Source of the DNA: Flavobacterium sp.
GTDB lineage: Bacteria; Bacteroidota; Bacteroidia; Flavobacteriales; Flavobacteriaceae
DNA: 15,229 nucleotides
Direction of reading: 5' to 3'
Assembly: GCA_030682755.1 (NCBI GenBank)
Contig: JAUXNR010000267.1
Coordinates: forward strand, 1 to 15,229
Position numbers and translations under genes: made by a program. This document shows, piece by piece, positions 1 through 7,561 of this stretch. Under the pieces are notes generated by a model that worked only from the letters and a program-made list of their open reading frames with translations, had not been told where the DNA came from and searched no databases. The first letter of the stretch is position 1. Each line of letters begins with the position of its first letter.

Positions 1-1
1 A

Positions 2-766
2 GGACAAGAGCTGTTTGTGGTAACTGATCCGGCAAGTAATGTTCCTGCAAATTCGCTCGCCATTAATGTGATGCAATCTCTTTTCAAAGAAGAATTTAAA
101 TCCGGTTACAATTACCATTTTATGCCTGAAGTGACGTACGGTTTTAATAAAGATTTAATGTTTCGAGGTTCAGCTTTTATTAGTAATAGAAGTAATCAAT
201 TGGTTACTGAAGGAGGAAGTTTTATGGCAAAATACCGCTTTTATTCTACAGATGATTTAAACAGTCATTTTAGAATGGCTGCCTATGGTAGGTATAGCTT
301 TAACAACGCAGACATTCACCAAGAACAAATAGACATACTAGGTCACAATACTGGTTTTGAAGCAGGAATTATAGCAACCAAATTGATAAAAAAAGTAGCC
401 ATTAGTTCATCATTAAGTTTTGAGAAAGCATTAGACAACAAACCTAGCTATCCCTTTCCAGACAACCTTGGTGACAATGCTACAAATTATACGCTGTCAT
501 TTGGTAAGTTGATGTACCCTAAAACGTACACCAGTTTTAAACAAACCAACATTAATCTAATGGTTGAATTTGTCGGACAAACTATTAATGAAAATGGTAA
601 ATCCTATTTAGATGTAGTTCCGGCTGTACAATTTATTTTCAATAGTCAAGCTCGTTTAGATTTCGCCTATCGTCATGAATTAATGAGTTCTATGATACGT
701 TCAGCTCCAAATGGATTTTATTTCAACCTCTATTATACTTTTTTCGATTTAAAGAGTAAAAAATAA
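2..766 (+). CDS. Outer-membrane beta-barrel protein, 5'-truncated by window edge
   Basis: The reading frame is open to the left edge (Gly-Gln-Glu-Leu-Phe precede the first possible GTG at 17), so this is the C-terminal part of a longer protein. The visible ~254 residues alternate polar and hydrophobic/aromatic residues in short strands separated by Asn/Asp/Gly-rich turns, and the tail (FYFNLYYTFF, then a few Lys) resembles the closing strand of an outer-membrane barrel. There are no helical membrane segments and no metal motif. A start such as ELFVVTDPASN is familiar to me from uncharacterised Bacteroidota outer-membrane proteins beside copper genes, but I cannot name the family. The stop is 16 bp before the DUF3347 lipoprotein gene, so the two are probably cotranscribed. 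A role in metal passage across the outer membrane is inferred from context only. Confidence 0.7.
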   Translation, partial: GQELFVVTDPASNVPANSLAINVMQSLFKEEFKSGYNYHFMPEVTYGFNKDLMFRGSAFISNRSNQLVTEGGSFMAKYRFYSTDDLNSHFRMAAYGRYSFNNADIHQEQIDILGHNTGFEAGIIATKLIKKVAISSSLSFEKALDNKPSYPFPDNLGDNATNYTLSFGKLMYPKTYTSFKQTNINLMVEFVGQTINENGKSYLDVVPAVQFIFNSQARLDFAYRHELMSSMIRSAPNGFYFNLYYTFFDLKSKK

Positions 767-782
767 TTTTAAAAACATACAC

Positions 783-1517
783 ATGAAAACACTTTTTTTA
801 ACTGCCTTTTTAGCAATCACTTTAGTTTCTTGTAATCATAAAACTAAAGAAACACACAATAATACTTCAGTTAATTCAAACGAGATATTTGCATGTCCAA
901 TGCACCCGGAAGTTACTGGAAAAAAAGGAGAAGACTGCTCAAAATGTGGTATGGAATTAACTGAACCGGTTGCTCTAAAAGAAGCTACATACAATGACAA
1001 TGATGAAGCTCACGAACATAAAGATACAGCAACAACACAAGCAACTAAAGTTAAGGAAAACACACAAATTTCTCAAACAGCTAATTCTTTTTCGACTTCC
1101 GAAATCATTAGTGATTATTTAAAACTTAAAAATGCTTTAACAGAGGATGATACCAAAAATGCTGCAACATTTGCCAAGCTATTGTTTAAGACATTAAATA
1201 GTACGGATATTTCTTCCGTGGACATCAAATTAAGAAAAAATCTTCAAGATATTATTCAAGATGCTAAAGAACACACAAAACATATTGGTGATAATTCAGA
1301 TAAAATTAACTACCAAAGGGAACATTTTGTATCACTAAGCAAAGACATAAATGATTTAGCAAAACAGTTTGGGAGTAAACAAAAATTATATCAAGATTTT
1401 TGTCCAATGGCAAATGAAGGCAAAGGGGCTATTTGGATTAGTGAAACAAAAGAAATAAGAAACCCATATTATGGTTCTGAAATGTTAAGCTGTGGCTCAA
1501 TTAAAACAACCTTTTAA
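783..1517 (+). CDS. DUF3347 lipoprotein with N-terminal heavy-metal-binding module
   Basis: A 244-residue exported lipoprotein: a hydrophobic leader ends in a lipobox (LVSC, Cys17), so it should be anchored in the periplasm or outer membrane. Residues 35-62 form a small metal-binding module with C38-P-M-H-P and C52-x-x-C55-G-M57, the pattern seen at the start of many CusB/CopA-type proteins and in stand-alone copper-binding lipoproteins. From about residue 105 onward it matches DUF3347. The C-terminus has the characteristic DFCPMANEGKGAIW segment with C207-P-M209 and a closing M234-L-S-C237-G, which may form a second metal site. In Bacteroidota this domain is often found with, or fused to, CusB-type adaptors. 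A periplasmic copper-buffering or delivery role is inferred. It lies 16 bp after the barrel gene and 2 bp before the regulator gene. Confidence 0.88.
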   Translation: MKTLFLTAFLAITLVSCNHKTKETHNNTSVNSNEIFACPMHPEVTGKKGEDCSKCGMELTEPVALKEATYNDNDEAHEHKDTATTQATKVKENTQISQTANSFSTSEIISDYLKLKNALTEDDTKNAATFAKLLFKTLNSTDISSVDIKLRKNLQDIIQDAKEHTKHIGDNSDKINYQREHFVSLSKDINDLAKQFGSKQKLYQDFCPMANEGKGAIWISETKEIRNPYYGSEMLSCGSIKTTF

Positions 1518-1519
1518 CA

Positions 1520-2080
1520 ATGAAACTATACATAAAAAATATGGTTTGCGACCGATGCAAATGGGTGGTTAAAACAGAAATTGAAAAGTTGGGCTTCAAA
1601 GCAAATGTCATTGACTTAGGCGAAATTGAACTCGAAACCGACATTGAACCTGATCAAAAAAAACAAATTAAAGAAGCATTAGAAAAATTTGGTTTTGAAT
1701 TAATCGATGATAAAAAAAGTAGAATTATCGAAAAAATAAAAGCACTTCTCATTGATGTTACGCAAAACAAAAATGCTGATTTAAGTAAAAACTTGTCATT
1801 ATATATAGCTGAACATCTAAATCAGGATTATAGTAAATTGAGTAATTTATTTTCTGAAGTAGAAGGAATAAGTATCGAGAAATACTTTATCAACCTAAAA
1901 ATTGAAAAAGCAAAAGAACTTATAATGTATGATGAATTAAGTCTGAGCGAAATTGCAGATATACTTAATTACAGTAACGTAGCACACTTAAGCAATCAAT
2001 TCAAAAAAGTAACCGGATTTACACCGAGTTATTTCAAACAAATAAAAGTCGCCAAAAGAACTCAAATTGATAAATTATAA
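1520..2080 (+). CDS. HMA-like/AraC-type helix-turn-helix fusion regulator
   Basis: A 186-residue cytosolic protein with two parts. The first ~65 residues resemble a small HMA metal-binding fold, beginning MKLYIKNMVCDRCK with a C10-x-x-C13 pair. Residues ~95-175 form an AraC/XylS DNA-binding domain: LSLSEIADILNYSN (140-153) is the second recognition-type helix region and FKKVTGFTPSYFK (161-173) is the typical family tail. There is no cupin ligand-binding domain as in AraC itself, so the CxxC domain is the obvious candidate sensor. It would make this a metal-responsive (probably copper) activator, which is inference. The gene starts 2 bp after the lipoprotein stop. Its own stop is 78 bp before copA, in a gap carrying paired direct repeats that suit its DNA-binding type. 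I recall similar small fusions in other Bacteroidota metal loci. Confidence 0.88.
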   Translation: MKLYIKNMVCDRCKWVVKTEIEKLGFKANVIDLGEIELETDIEPDQKKQIKEALEKFGFELIDDKKSRIIEKIKALLIDVTQNKNADLSKNLSLYIAEHLNQDYSKLSNLFSEVEGISIEKYFINLKIEKAKELIMYDELSLSEIADILNYSNVAHLSNQFKKVTGFTPSYFKQIKVAKRTQIDKL

Positions 2081-2087
2081 ATTGTGT

Positions 2088-2119
2088 AAATCATAACCAT
2101 AATTCTACAAATCATAACC
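2088..2119 (+). promoter_or_regulatory. Tandem 11-bp direct repeats, candidate AraC-type operator of copA
   Basis: AAATCATAACC occurs exactly at 2088-2098 and again at 2109-2119, so the start-to-start spacing is 21 bp, about two helical turns, placing both copies on the same DNA face. A T three bases upstream is also shared. The second copy runs into an 8-bp palindrome, AACCGGTT (2116-2123). AraC-family proteins typically contact two direct half-sites about 21 bp apart. The gene just upstream encodes such a protein and the gene just downstream is copA. A loose -7-like AATTTG ends at 2139, which would put the second repeat over the -33 region as expected for a class II activator site. The repeats are seen directly; the binding is inferred. 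Confidence 0.6.
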
Positions 2120-2158
2120 GGTTTTTCAATAGAAATTTGCATTATAAATCAGATAAAG

Positions 2159-4576
2159 ATGAAAACAGAGAAAACACATTTGTATGCAATACCATTAGAA
2201 AATGTTGAAAGTGAGCATTGTGCTATGATTGTTGATAAAGGATTACAATCAGTTAAAGGGATTGCTAGTCACAAAGTAGAATTAAATAACAAACAAGCAA
2301 TAATCGAATCCGAAAAACCGGAAATAGCGATCCCAGATGCTGTTAAAGCCATTCGTGACTTGGGTTATGATGTTTCAACAACAACCCAAACAATACCTGT
2401 ACTTCAAATGACTTGTGCTTCTTGTGCAGTAAGCGTGGAAAGTGTAATTCAATTTTTACCGGGTGTTGTAGCTGCTTCCGTTAATTATGCATCAGCAGAA
2501 GTTAAAGTTGAATATATTCCAAGTTTGGTTTCATTAAACAAAATGCGTGAAGCCGTTCAAAGTATTGGTTACGATTTATTCTTAAATCAAAGTGATGTCA
2601 ATCAGGAAACCTTAGAAGATATTCACACTAGAAAACAAAAACAGTTAAAAATTAGAACTTTTGGTGCAATAATACTTTCTGTACCTCTAGTTGCAATTGC
2701 TATGTTTTTTATGAATATTCCCTATGCTAATTATATCATGTGGGTTTTAGCAACACCTGTAATTATTGGTTTTGGTAAAGATTTTTTCATAAATGCGTGG
2801 AAACAATTAAAGCATCGTTCAGCAAATATGGACACTTTAGTAGCGTTGAGTACAGGAGTGGCTTACATTTTTAGTGTGTTCAATACGCTTTTTCCAAATT
2901 ACTGGCATTCAAAAGGATTACATGCACACGTTTATTTTGAAGCAGCAGCAGTAGTCATTGCCTTCATTCTTTTAGGAAAACTACTGGAAGAAAATGCAAA
3001 AGGAAATACTTCTTCAGCAATTAAAAAATTAATTGGGTTACAACCTAAAACCGTCACGGTAATCAATCAAGAGAATATCCAAACGCAATTACCAATCGAA
3101 CAAGTTACGGTAGGAATGACAATTTTAGTAAAACCCGGTGAAAAAGTAGCTGTAGATGGTATAGTGGTTCAAGGAAGTTCTTTTGTTGATGAAAGTATGC
3201 TAAGTGGTGAACCCATTCCTGTAAAAAAGGAAGCGAATGATAAAGTGTTTTCTGGAACCATTAATCAAAAAAGTAGTTTCCAATTTAAAGCTGAAAAAGT
3301 AGGTACTGATACGATGCTTTCCCAAATCATAAAAATGGTTCAAGATGCTCAAGGTAGTAAAGCACCAGTTCAAAAAATGGTAGATAAGATTGCTAGTATT
3401 TTTGTTCCAATCGTTATTGGAATTGCAGTTTTATCCCTAATAGTATGGATAATTTTTGGAGGACAAGATGGATTCACCCAAGGATTATTAGCCTTAGTAA
3501 CTGTTTTGGTTATTGCATGTCCGTGTGCATTAGGTTTAGCTACTCCAACCGCAATTATGGTAGGTGTTGGAAAAGGTGCAGAACAAGGAATTTTAATTAA
3601 AGATGCCGAAAGTTTAGAATTAGCAAAGAAAATCGACACAATTATTTTAGATAAAACAGGAACTATTACAAAAGGAAAACCTGCTGTAACCAATGTTGTT
3701 TGGACTGAGGAAACAGAAATTTTAAAAAAGATCTTGTTAACCATTGAAAAACAATCGGAACATCCACTAGCTGAAGCGGTTGTCCATTTTTATAAAGATG
3801 TAAATACAGTTGCAATCCATCACATCGAAAGTATTACAGGTAAAGGAGTTAAAGCAGATTTTAATGGTCAAAATTATTTTATTGGTAACCAAAAACTACT
3901 TTTAGAAAACAATATATCCATAGATAAAAATCTGGAACAAAATGCGTCAGAATGGTTAGCAGAAGCCAAAACTGTAATTTGGTTTGCTGATGATAAAAAA
4001 GCATTATCGGTTATAGCGATTGCAGACGAAATCAAGGAAACATCGATTGAAGCAGTCAAGGAATTGCAAAAGATGAATATTGAGGTGTATATGCTTACTG
4101 GTGACAATAATAATACTGCTAAAGCTGTGGCTGAAAAAGTGGGAATTACAAATTTCAAAGGAGACGTTTTACCAAAAGATAAAGCTGATTTTGTAAAAGA
4201 ATTACAAGCTAAAGGGAAAACTGTAGCAATGGTGGGCGATGGTATAAATGACAGTACCGCTTTAGCACAAGCCGATGTAAGTATTGCAATGGGTAAAGGA
4301 AGTGATATTGCCATTGATGTGGCAAAAATGACGATAATTTCTTCCGATCTTACTAAAATCCCAATAGCCATAAAGCTGTCAACTAAAACGGTAAATACCA
4401 TCAAGCAAAATCTATTTTGGGCTTTTATCTACAATATTATCGGAATTCCAATTGCAGCAGGAATTCTATATCCAATAAATGGGTTTTTACTTAATCCGAT
4501 GATTGCAGGAGCGGCAATGGCTTTAAGTAGTGTGAGTGTGGTTGCAAATAGTTTGCGACTGAAATATTATAACTAA
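2159..4576 (+). CDS. copA: Cu(I)-exporting P1B-type ATPase
   Basis: An 805-residue inner-membrane pump that uses ATP to expel Cu(I) from the cytosol. In order: a degenerate first HMA-like domain (about 8-73) whose CxxC is reduced to E19-H20-C21; a normal HMA domain with C86-A-S-C89; membrane helices from about 165; the actuator loop S349-G-E-P352 (Ser replaces the usual Thr); the helix 6 metal site C454-P-C456; the phosphorylated Asp in D498-KTGT; the P1B hallmark H535-P536; and the hinge G693-DGIND. The last two helices carry YN...P (FIYNIIGIP) and M..SS (MALSSVSVVANS), the pattern of the copper/silver P1B-1 group. All catalytic residues are present and length is normal for two N-terminal domains. 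It is preceded by the putative operator and followed after 16 bp by an HMA chaperone, its likely Cu donor. Confidence 0.97.
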   Translation: MKTEKTHLYAIPLENVESEHCAMIVDKGLQSVKGIASHKVELNNKQAIIESEKPEIAIPDAVKAIRDLGYDVSTTTQTIPVLQMTCASCAVSVESVIQFLPGVVAASVNYASAEVKVEYIPSLVSLNKMREAVQSIGYDLFLNQSDVNQETLEDIHTRKQKQLKIRTFGAIILSVPLVAIAMFFMNIPYANYIMWVLATPVIIGFGKDFFINAWKQLKHRSANMDTLVALSTGVAYIFSVFNTLFPNYWHSKGLHAHVYFEAAAVVIAFILLGKLLEENAKGNTSSAIKKLIGLQPKTVTVINQENIQTQLPIEQVTVGMTILVKPGEKVAVDGIVVQGSSFVDESMLSGEPIPVKKEANDKVFSGTINQKSSFQFKAEKVGTDTMLSQIIKMVQDAQGSKAPVQKMVDKIASIFVPIVIGIAVLSLIVWIIFGGQDGFTQGLLALVTVLVIACPCALGLATPTAIMVGVGKGAEQGILIKDAESLELAKKIDTIILDKTGTITKGKPAVTNVVWTEETEILKKILLTIEKQSEHPLAEAVVHFYKDVNTVAIHHIESITGKGVKADFNGQNYFIGNQKLLLENNISIDKNLEQNASEWLAEAKTVIWFADDKKALSVIAIADEIKETSIEAVKELQKMNIEVYMLTGDNNNTAKAVAEKVGITNFKGDVLPKDKADFVKELQAKGKTVAMVGDGINDSTALAQADVSIAMGKGSDIAIDVAKMTIISSDLTKIPIAIKLSTKTVNTIKQNLFWAFIYNIIGIPIAAGILYPINGFLLNPMIAGAAMALSSVSVVANSLRLKYYN

Positions 4577-4592
4577 TTTAAAAATAGAACAA

Positions 4593-4817
4593 ATGGAAAA
4601 TAACACCTTAAAATTCAAAACAAATATCAATTGTATGGGTTGTGTGTCCAAAGTGACACCGGAATTAGATAAACTTTCAGCTATTGAAAATTGGGAAGTT
4701 GACATCAGAAATAAAGATAAAGTTTTGACTGTGGAAGCATCTTCAGACAAACAAGACGAAATAATCTCAGCAGTTGAAAAAGCAGGGTTTAAAATCGAAA
4801 AAATAAATTCTTACTAA
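4593..4817 (+). CDS. Small cytosolic HMA copper chaperone
   Basis: A 74-residue protein without signal peptide, consisting of a single HMA (ferredoxin-like beta-alpha-beta-beta-alpha-beta) domain. The metal site is C14-M-G-C17 in the first loop. It follows IN rather than the common M(T/D) of CopZ/Atx1, so the conserved Met two residues before the first Cys is absent. The C-terminal half (AVEKAGFKIEKI) is the usual last helix and strand. It begins 16 bp after copA, so it is very likely in the same transcript and should hand Cu(I) to the ATPase N-terminal domains. The family and metal-binding class are clear. Copper as the metal is inferred from context, and I give no symbol because copZ-type naming would need comparison. 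Confidence 0.92.
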   Translation: MENNTLKFKTNINCMGCVSKVTPELDKLSAIENWEVDIRNKDKVLTVEASSDKQDEIISAVEKAGFKIEKINSY

Positions 4818-4819
4818 CA

Positions 4820-4870
4820 ATGAAGAACCCACTATACAAAACAGTTTGGTGGCTTTCTTTAATAGAATAA
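4820..4870 (+). other. 16-codon mini-ORF between chaperone and oxidase genes
   Basis: An ATG two bases after the chaperone stop opens a 16-codon frame (MKNPLYKTVWWLSLIE) that ends with TAA 7 bases before the oxidase start. It contains two adjacent Trp codons and looks like the beginning of a membrane protein that stops early. It could be the remnant of a deleted gene, a leader peptide that couples translation of the oxidase to the upstream genes, or chance. There is no recognisable domain and no ribosome site beyond the upstream stop codon. Confidence 0.25.
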
Positions 4871-4877
4871 TCATAAA

Positions 4878-7157
4878 ATGAATAATCAAAATAAGCTTTT
4901 CAAAAAACTGTTGCCGATACTAATCCTTGTTTTGGCTACACAAACGTTGTTTTCACAAAAGATAGTTCGATACGATCTTTATGTTAGAGATACTATCGTA
5001 AACTTTTCCGGTAAAGATAAAAGAGCTATTGCTGTAAATGGTCAAATTCCGATGCCAACACTTACTTTTACGGAAGGTGATATTGCTGAGATTTATGTGC
5101 ATAACGAATTAAAGGAAAGCACTTCTTTGCACTGGCACGGATTATTTTTACCCAATAAAGAAGATGGTGTGCCTCATCTCACTCAGATGCCGATTGAACC
5201 GGGAACTACTCATAAATACACGTTTCCTATAATTCAAAACGGAACACATTGGTATCATAGTCATTCCGGTTTACAGGAACAAATCGGGATGTATGGTATG
5301 TTCATAATGAATAAAAAAGAAAATGATAAAACATTCCGAAAAGGAATTGATGATATATCAACCGTTCCAATAATCTTAAGTGAATGGACGGATTTAAAAC
5401 CTGAAAATGTGCACAGGATGTTACACAATGCCTCCGATTGGTTTGCTATTAAAAAAGGAACTACACAGAGTTATGCAGAAGCTATTAGAGAGGGACATTT
5501 TAAAACAAAACTCACCAACGAATGGAAGCGAATGAATGCCATGGATGTGAGTGATGTATATTATGATAAATTTTTAATTAACGGAATTTCGGAAAGTCAA
5601 ATCACTACTATCGACGGAAAGAAGTTAAATGCAGGTGACAAAGTCAGATTGCGAATTGCCAATGGTGGAGCATCAAGTTATTTTTGGCTGCGATATGCCG
5701 GTGGTAAAATCACTGTTGTTGCCAGTGATGGTAACGATGTAGAGCCTGTGGAAGTAGACAGACTTTTAATTGCAGTTTCTGAAACCTATGATATCATAGT
5801 GACAATTCCTGCCGATAAAACATCATATGAGTTGCTAGCTACCGCCGAAGACAGAACAAAATCAACTTCTTTATACATTGGCGATGGCATCAAACAACTA
5901 ATTGCTCCATTACCGAAATTAAAATATTTTGAGGGGATGAAAATGATGAACGACATGATGAAGATGAATGGCGATTTGGATGATATGGGGATGCAAATGT
6001 CATTAAACCAAATGGATATGAATGCTGTTATGTATCCTGAAATTACGGGTGCTGCAAAAGACAGGAATAAGAAAAATACAGAAAGTAGCGATAGTATGAA
6101 TGATCATTCCAACCATACACAAAACCATGGTAACGAAATGTCTACTATTGGAACACTTAACTATGCAATGCTAAAAGCTACAGAAAAAACAACGTTGCCT
6201 AAAGATGCTCCGGTAAAAGAACTTCGTTTTGAATTAACCGGAAATATGAATCGGTATGTTTGGAGTTTAGACAATAAAGTAATTTCCGAAACTGACAAAA
6301 TTTTAATCAAAAAAGGTGAAAACGTCAGGATTACACTCTACAATAATTCTATGATGCGTCACCCTATGCATTTACACGGTCACGATTTCAGAATCATTAA
6401 CGGTCAGGAAGAATATGCTCCTTTAAAAAATGTGATGGATTTAATGCCAATGGAAACTAACATCATTGAATTTAATGCGAATGTAGAAGGCGATTGGTTT
6501 TTCCATTGTCATATTTTATATCACATGATGGCAGGAATGGGTAGAATTTTTACTTATGAAAACCAAGAGCCAAACCCACTAATTCCCAATCCTAAATTAG
6601 CAGAACGAAAGCTATTTGCAGACGATAGAGCTTTTCACATCATGGCTGAAAATGATTTTGCAACCAATGGAAATGATGGTATGGCAATGATACAAAATAC
6701 ACGTTGGAGTTTAGGTGCAGAATGGCGTTTAGGCTACCACGATATGCACGGCTACGAAGCAGAATTTCATTTAGGAAGATACATTGGAAAAATGCAATGG
6801 TTGATGCCTTTTATTGGTTTCGACTGGCGATACAGAAAGATGAACGATGAAGTTGAAAAAAACATCTTCGGTCAAGAAAACACCAAAGACAGAAGAGCGG
6901 TTTTAAGTGCAGGGGTTAATTATACATTACCGATGCTAGTGATGGCTCAAGCAGAAGTTTTTCAAGATGGAAATGTTAGATTTCAATTAATGCGGGAAGA
7001 TATTCCTGTCTCAAAGCGACTTCGAATGGGATTCATGGTTAATACCGACACCGAATATATGCTTGAAGCAAAATACATTCTAGCGAGAAATTTTAGCATC
7101 AGAACACATTACGATAGTGATATGGGATTTGGAGTTGGGTTGAATTTGAATTATTAA
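4878..7157 (+). CDS. Secreted multicopper oxidase with C-terminal beta-rich (CopB-like) domain
   Basis: A 759-residue exported oxidase of the copper-resistance (PcoA/CopA oxidase) type. The leader is about 27 residues (hydrophobic core, then TLFSQ). The upstream frame is closed by a stop 15 bases earlier, fixing the start. Copper ligands are complete: H85-W-H87-G, H124-W-Y-H127-S-H129, H495-P-M-H498-L-H500-G, and H543-C544-H545...H549...M554, giving the type 1, 2 and 3 sites of a three-cupredoxin oxidase. A Met-rich stretch (354-385) and a His/Asp stretch (405-421) lie in the linker before the last cupredoxin and probably bind Cu(I). From about residue 590 to the end, a separate ~170-residue segment of alternating strands (WRLGYHDMHGYEAEFHLGRY; ending MGFGVGLNLNY) looks like a small outer-membrane barrel related to CopB/PcoB. 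It should oxidise Cu(I) to the less toxic Cu(II) in the periplasm. Confidence 0.93.
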   Translation: MNNQNKLFKKLLPILILVLATQTLFSQKIVRYDLYVRDTIVNFSGKDKRAIAVNGQIPMPTLTFTEGDIAEIYVHNELKESTSLHWHGLFLPNKEDGVPHLTQMPIEPGTTHKYTFPIIQNGTHWYHSHSGLQEQIGMYGMFIMNKKENDKTFRKGIDDISTVPIILSEWTDLKPENVHRMLHNASDWFAIKKGTTQSYAEAIREGHFKTKLTNEWKRMNAMDVSDVYYDKFLINGISESQITTIDGKKLNAGDKVRLRIANGGASSYFWLRYAGGKITVVASDGNDVEPVEVDRLLIAVSETYDIIVTIPADKTSYELLATAEDRTKSTSLYIGDGIKQLIAPLPKLKYFEGMKMMNDMMKMNGDLDDMGMQMSLNQMDMNAVMYPEITGAAKDRNKKNTESSDSMNDHSNHTQNHGNEMSTIGTLNYAMLKATEKTTLPKDAPVKELRFELTGNMNRYVWSLDNKVISETDKILIKKGENVRITLYNNSMMRHPMHLHGHDFRIINGQEEYAPLKNVMDLMPMETNIIEFNANVEGDWFFHCHILYHMMAGMGRIFTYENQEPNPLIPNPKLAERKLFADDRAFHIMAENDFATNGNDGMAMIQNTRWSLGAEWRLGYHDMHGYEAEFHLGRYIGKMQWLMPFIGFDWRYRKMNDEVEKNIFGQENTKDRRAVLSAGVNYTLPMLVMAQAEVFQDGNVRFQLMREDIPVSKRLRMGFMVNTDTEYMLEAKYILARNFSIRTHYDSDMGFGVGLNLNY

Positions 7158-7179
7158 AAAAATATTTTAATTATCTTTG
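7145..7179 (+). promoter_or_regulatory. Candidate Bacteroidota promoter for the Cys-rich HMA gene
   Basis: TATCTTTG at 7172-7179 matches the Bacteroidota -7 consensus TAnnTTTG exactly. A TTTG at 7145-7148, inside the last codons of the oxidase gene, could be the -33 element with a 23-base spacer, at the long end of the accepted range. Transcription would start near 7185, giving a short leader before the ATG at 7200. It is an internal promoter if the genes are otherwise cotranscribed. Short motifs like this can arise by chance in A+T-rich DNA. Confidence 0.45.
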
Positions 7180-7199
7180 AAGAAACAATCCATCTCAAT

Positions 7200-7556
7200 A
7201 TGAAAACATTCACACTTAAGACTTTCTTTTTTCTCGCATTTACTCTTTTTACAATTCATACAGCATCTGCACAGAAAACAAATCAAAAAGCAATAATCAA
7301 AACGGTATTACACTGTAATCATTGCAAAGCATGTGAAACCTGTGGTATGAAATTTAAAACCGAAATGCTGAAAATAAAAGGTGTAAGAGCTTATGAATTA
7401 GATGATGAAAATATGACTTTCACAATCTTTTACAATGAAAAGAAAACAGATTTGCAAACGATTAAAGTAGCCATCTCTAAATTAGGTTATGATGCAGATG
7501 AAGTAAAAGCAGATCCTGAAGCTTATGAAAGTTTAGACGATTGTTGTAAAGCATAA
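7200..7556 (+). CDS. Secreted Cys-rich HMA-like metal-binding protein
   Basis: A 118-residue exported protein. The leader (hydrophobic 9-24, then SAQ) probably ends at Ala24 or Gln25. The mature part has an HMA-type fold: strand KAIIKTVL, then the metal loop, helix, KIKGVRAYELDDENMTFTIFY, helix, and ISKLGYDADEV. The loop is unusual, having four evenly spaced cysteines, C39-x-x-C42-x-x-C45-x-x-C48, preceded by His38, where ordinary HMA domains have one CxxC. The C-terminus adds C115-C116. It could bind more than one metal ion or use disulfides in the periplasm. I recall this architecture from unnamed Bacteroidota proteins. It lies 42 bp after the oxidase gene with its own promoter candidate and 5 bp before the methyltransferase gene. 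A periplasmic scavenger or MerP-like role is inferred. Confidence 0.85.
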   Translation: MKTFTLKTFFFLAFTLFTIHTASAQKTNQKAIIKTVLHCNHCKACETCGMKFKTEMLKIKGVRAYELDDENMTFTIFYNEKKTDLQTIKVAISKLGYDADEVKADPEAYESLDDCCKA

Positions 7557-7561
7557 TCTAT

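Noticed and set aside
17..766. GTG at 17 as the real start of the barrel protein
   Set aside because: The frame is open to the left edge with protein-like residues before it, and no signal peptide follows the GTG.
3874..4404. 176-codon - strand frame inside copA
   Set aside because: Antisense to conserved ATPase motifs, Ser/Ala/Ile-rich with no domain.
4869..4876. AATCATAA before the oxidase ATG as a third operator copy
   Set aside because: Only 8 of the 11 motif bases match, it is single rather than paired, and it lies at the ribosome-binding position.
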